Part shown: positions 5,749 through 8,151 of the stretch, piece by piece
Numbering within the stretch: position 1 is the stretch's first letter
Layout of the letters: each line of letters opens with the position of its first letter
Origin: Pseudomonadota bacterium
GTDB taxonomy: Bacteria; Pseudomonadota; Gammaproteobacteria; Steroidobacterales; Steroidobacteraceae
Direction: 5' to 3'
NCBI GenBank assembly: GCA_021792815.1
Contig: JAJYTX010000096.1
Location: forward strand, 1-8,151
DNA: 8,151 bases
Notes under the pieces: model-generated
What the model was told of the DNA's origin: nothing
Seen by the model: only the letters and a program-made list of their open reading frames with translations
The model's database searches: none
Position numbers and translations under genes: made by a program

Positions 5749-6791
5749 GCCATTCGGTGCTGGTCGTCGGCGCCGGTCCGGCGGGTCTGGCGGCGGCCCA
5801 GGCGCTCACCGCGGTCGGTGAGCGCGTGGTGCTGGTGGAGAAGGCCGGGCGTCTCGGCGGGGCGCCGATTCTCTCCGGCTACGCGAAGCTGGTGCCCTCT
5901 GGAGAGTGGGCGAGTGATGCGATCGGGGGCATGGTCCGGCGCGTGCAGGGCGAGCCGCTCGCGACGGTGCATGTGGGTGCCACCGTCACGGCCTTCGAGG
6001 GCACCGCCGGGAAATTCACCGCCGAGCTGTCCAGCGGCGAGACCGTGCAGACGGGCGCTGCGATCCTGTGCACGGGATTCACCCATTTCGACTCGCTCAA
6101 CAAGCCGGAGTGGGGCTTCGGTACATTTCCCGACGTCGTGACCACGACGCAGGTCGAGCAGATGATCAGCTCGGGCAAGGGGGTGCACTGTCCCTCGGAT
6201 GGACGCAAGCCGCAGCGCGTGGCGATTCTGCTGTGCGTCGGTTCGCGCGACCGGCAGATCGGCCGGCCCTGGTGCTCGAAGGTCTGCTGCACGGTCTCGG
6301 CCAACATCGCGATGGAGATCCGCGAGCAGCTGCCGGACTGCCACGTATACATCTATTACATGGACATCCGGACTTTCGGACTGTACGAGACGCAGTATTA
6401 CTGGCGCAGCCAGGAGGAATTCAAGATCAAGTACATCAAGGCGCGCATTGCCGAGGTCACCTCGGACGGCGGGAAGCTCATCGTCAAGGGAGAGGACACG
6501 TTGGTGAAGCGGCCGATCACGATTCCGTTCGACCTGGTGGTGCATGCGATCGGCATGGACCCGAATGTCGAAAACGGCGCGATCGCGGCGACGTTCGCCG
6601 TGGCGCTCGAGCCGCACGGTTACCTGGCGCGCGGCAACTCGTATGGCAACACGGCGGAGACTTCGCGGCCGGGGGTGTTCGTGGCCGGCGCGGCGGCCGG
6701 ACCCGAAACGATAGATGATTCGATCGCCCAGGGGCATGCCGCCGCGATCCGGGCGCTGTCGCTGCTGCGGCCGTCGCGGGCGAGCGCCTGA
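5745..6791 (+). CDS. shdrA: sHdrA, FAD/Fe-S flavoprotein subunit
   Basis: A 348-residue HdrA-like flavoprotein, the core of the sHdr complex. The N-terminal FAD-binding motif is VLVVGAGPAGLAAAQ (residues 5-19; G9-x-G11-x2-G14), with an acidic residue (Glu32) at the end of the second strand. The HdrA-type cluster region follows as LLCVGSRD (Cys164) and WCSKVCC (Cys177, Cys181, Cys182), consistent with one Fe-S cluster between flavin-domain halves. A second dinucleotide-domain segment ends in GVFVAGAAAGPETIDDSIAQG (about 310-330), the usual FAD-contacting end of this fold. It is much shorter than methanogen HdrA and lacks extra ferredoxin domains, as expected for the sulfur-oxidiser type. The ATG at 5745 overlaps the shdrB1 stop; a longer upstream frame is just the alternative reading of shdrB1. 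Its position between shdrB1 and the hypothetical shdrH is diagnostic of the sHdr operon. Confidence 0.92.
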   Translation: MSHSVLVVGAGPAGLAAAQALTAVGERVVLVEKAGRLGGAPILSGYAKLVPSGEWASDAIGGMVRRVQGEPLATVHVGATVTAFEGTAGKFTAELSSGETVQTGAAILCTGFTHFDSLNKPEWGFGTFPDVVTTTQVEQMISSGKGVHCPSDGRKPQRVAILLCVGSRDRQIGRPWCSKVCCTVSANIAMEIREQLPDCHVYIYYMDIRTFGLYETQYYWRSQEEFKIKYIKARIAEVTSDGGKLIVKGEDTLVKRPITIPFDLVVHAIGMDPNVENGAIAATFAVALEPHGYLARGNSYGNTAETSRPGVFVAGAAAGPETIDDSIAQGHAAAIRALSLLRPSRASA

Positions 6792-6800
6792 GGGCGGGGC

Positions 6801-7667
6801 ATGGGCGGTTTCCTGGCGAGAACCCCGCCGCAGCCGCAGCCGGTCCGGCTCGAGCTGAGCGGCCGGCGGCTCGCCGACAGCCTGGCGCGGCTGGTTGCGG
6901 GCTGCGAGGCGCGCGGCGGCATCGAGCAGTACGTCGAGGCGCTCGGGCGCACGGGCGCGAGATTTCGCGATGTGCTCGGTGTGGACGGAGAACGCGTCGG
7001 GACGCTCGAGCCGCGGCAGTTGCGCAGCCTGTGTTCCGCCATGCCCACGGTGCGGCGGCGGATCGGCGCGTGGCTGCAGCGCCCGGCCTTCGACGCCCTC
7101 AGGCAGGACATTGCCCGGCTGCTCGATGCGTTGCGCGACAACGGCGCAGTCGATGAGCGGCTCGCCGCGTTCGGCGGCCTTTTCTGTGGCGGCGAGCGCC
7201 CGAGGTGGGTGCGCGACCTCGGCGCTGAACTGCTGCACAAGCTGTCGGCGGAGCGTTTCCCGCTGATGAGCCGCTGGGTGTGGGATGCCGCCGCGAACAC
7301 CGGCGTGCTGCGGGAGATCTGGTTCGGCGGCGAAGACGGCGGTCGTATCGATGTGCCCGACAGCTATCGGACCTTCGTGACTCTTCGCGAGGAACTCAGC
7401 GGCTTTCTCACGGGTAACGGCATGTTCCGCGACCTTGTCCACTATGTGGATCTGCTGTGCGCGCAGGTGTACGCCGAATATATTTGCGCGCAGGGTGGCA
7501 GCTATCTGCGCGTGGACTTCGCCGGCGAAGAAGACCCGTGGCCGTACACCGCGCGCCTGCTCGGCCTAGAGGGTCTTGCCGGCGGTGCCCGCGAAGCACC
7601 GCCGGAGAGCATTGAGGGAGGCCGCCTCGACGGGCGAAGCGCGGCCGCACGACGCTCCTGCGATTGA
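6801..7667 (+). CDS. Conserved hypothetical protein of sHdr loci (Hyp/sHdrH)
   Basis: A 288-residue protein of unknown function, in the slot between shdrA and shdrC2 that sHdr operons reserve for a conserved hypothetical protein. I recognise no domain. It appears mostly helical and soluble, with no signal peptide or membrane span. A Pro/Gln-rich start (PPQPQP, 9-14) precedes a helical body. Cysteines are at 35, 78, 129, 220, 229 and 287; they do not form a ferredoxin-like or CCG motif, but Cys220 and Cys229 are close together in a conserved-looking segment (DLLCAQVYAEYICAQ). The C-terminal 40 residues are low-complexity and Gly/Arg-rich, probably disordered. The ATG at 6801 is preceded by GAGGG, overlapping the shdrA stop, only 9 bases away, and the gene ends 6 bases before shdrC2. 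A role in assembly or interaction of the complex is inferred from position only. Confidence 0.8.
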   Translation: MGGFLARTPPQPQPVRLELSGRRLADSLARLVAGCEARGGIEQYVEALGRTGARFRDVLGVDGERVGTLEPRQLRSLCSAMPTVRRRIGAWLQRPAFDALRQDIARLLDALRDNGAVDERLAAFGGLFCGGERPRWVRDLGAELLHKLSAERFPLMSRWVWDAAANTGVLREIWFGGEDGGRIDVPDSYRTFVTLREELSGFLTGNGMFRDLVHYVDLLCAQVYAEYICAQGGSYLRVDFAGEEDPWPYTARLLGLEGLAGGAREAPPESIEGGRLDGRSAAARRSCD

Positions 7668-7673
7668 GCCATC

Positions 7674-8151
7674 ATGCCGATACACGAACAGTCGCTCATT
7701 CGCCCGGAGAACCTGCGCACGCACGAGAAGCTGGTGGTCGACGGCGTCGATGTGTCCGGCCACTGGAGCACGTTCATCGAGTCCCGGGTGGTGAGCGACT
7801 ACGACGAGAGCCTGCAGGAACAGATCGCCTCGCTCCCCGGTGGCGAGCACATTCACCGCTGCTGGCAGTGCGGCTCGTGCACCAATGCCTGTACGGTCAA
7901 CGCCGTCAATCCGGACTTCAATCCGCGGTTCTGGATCTACCTGGTACGCATGGGCATGGAGTCCGAGCTGCTGCGCGACAAGGAGATCATCTGGCAGTGT
8001 GTCTCATGCAACAAGTGCACCTCTGCCTGTCCGCGCGACGTATACCCCGAGGGTGTCATGAAGGCCCTCAGCCACTGGCTCGAGCTCAAGGGTCATACGC
8101 CGAAGTCTCCCGCCATGATCTTCGATGAGGTGTTCACCGAGCAGGTCATCG
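7674..8151 (+). CDS. shdrC2: sHdrC2, ferredoxin-like [4Fe-4S] subunit (3' end outside window)
   Basis: The first 159 codons of a second HdrC-like subunit; the frame is open at the right edge. The two cluster motifs are Cys63/66/69/73 (CWQCGSCTNACT, with Thr replacing the usual final Pro) and Cys109/112/115/119 (CVSCNKCTSACP), for two [4Fe-4S] clusters. An N-terminal region of about 60 residues precedes them, and NPRFWIYLVRMGME between the motifs is typical of HdrC proteins. It resembles sHdrC1 only in the cluster cores, so it is a distinct paralogue and not a recent duplicate. It starts at an ATG 6 bases after the hypothetical gene; the ribosome binding site is weak, suggesting coupling. Gene order predicts shdrB2 next, then probably lbpA. 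Confidence 0.9.
   Translation, partial: MPIHEQSLIRPENLRTHEKLVVDGVDVSGHWSTFIESRVVSDYDESLQEQIASLPGGEHIHRCWQCGSCTNACTVNAVNPDFNPRFWIYLVRMGMESELLRDKEIIWQCVSCNKCTSACPRDVYPEGVMKALSHWLELKGHTPKSPAMIFDEVFTEQVI

Noticed and set aside
5535..7442. A 635-codon open frame on the minus strand
   Set aside because: It lies antisense to shdrB1, shdrA and shdrH, has an Arg/His/Ala-rich composition and no motif. It is an artefact of high third-position GC in the genes opposite.
7664..8128. A 154-codon frame over the start of shdrC2
   Set aside because: It is in the wrong frame relative to the two cysteine cluster motifs, which are read from the ATG at 7674.
1..8151. tRNA/rRNA genes, CRISPR arrays, insertion sequences or long repeats
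   Set aside because: I looked for clover-leaf segments, regularly spaced repeats, transposase motifs and terminal inverted repeats and saw none. Nearly all of the sequence is accounted for by coding genes.

Overview
The window is GC-rich with tightly packed genes, all on the + strand. Gene content, high GC and family resemblance suggest a sulfur-oxidising proteobacterium. The host cannot be fixed more closely from this sequence. What is recognisable is a sulfur-oxidising heterodisulfide-reductase-like (sHdr) locus joined to its own lipoate-assembly genes.

Left block (1-3076): the 3' part of a radical SAM lipoyl-synthase-type protein (LipS1/LipS2 family) overlaps by 4 bp a two-domain lipoate:protein ligase of the sLpl(AB) type. 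After a 183-bp GC-rich gap comes a class I glutamine-amidotransferase-like protein. It has lost the nucleophilic cysteine and has no cysteine at all from the chosen start, so it is unlikely to be a glutaminase. In the sLpl(AB)/LipS pathway the ligase loads octanoate or lipoate onto an apoprotein and the radical SAM pair inserts the sulfur atoms. In sHdr organisms the acceptor is the lipoate-binding protein LbpA, which must lie outside this window.

Junction (3077-3174): the only clearly AT-rich stretch. It holds a plausible sigma70-like promoter and two perfect inverted repeats, one over the -35 and one over the -10/start region. This looks like a regulated promoter for the right block.

Right block (3175-8151): a DsrE3C-like sulfurtransferase with a Cys83-Cys84 pair, then sHdrC1, sHdrB1, sHdrA, the conserved hypothetical protein of sHdr loci (here sHdrH), and the first 159 codons of sHdrC2, which runs off the right edge. 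sHdrB2, lbpA and tusA are expected nearby but are not visible.

Working model: sulfane sulfur is passed through DsrE3C (and TusA elsewhere) to the sHdr complex. sHdrA carries FAD and an Fe-S cluster, the C subunits carry paired [4Fe-4S] clusters and the B subunits carry CCG-type sites. The complex oxidises the sulfur in the cytoplasm with lipoyl-LbpA as partner. The system is known in outline. The less explained points are the cysteine-free amidotransferase-like protein, the palindromic promoter, the reduced cysteine set of sHdrB1 and the orphan sHdrH.
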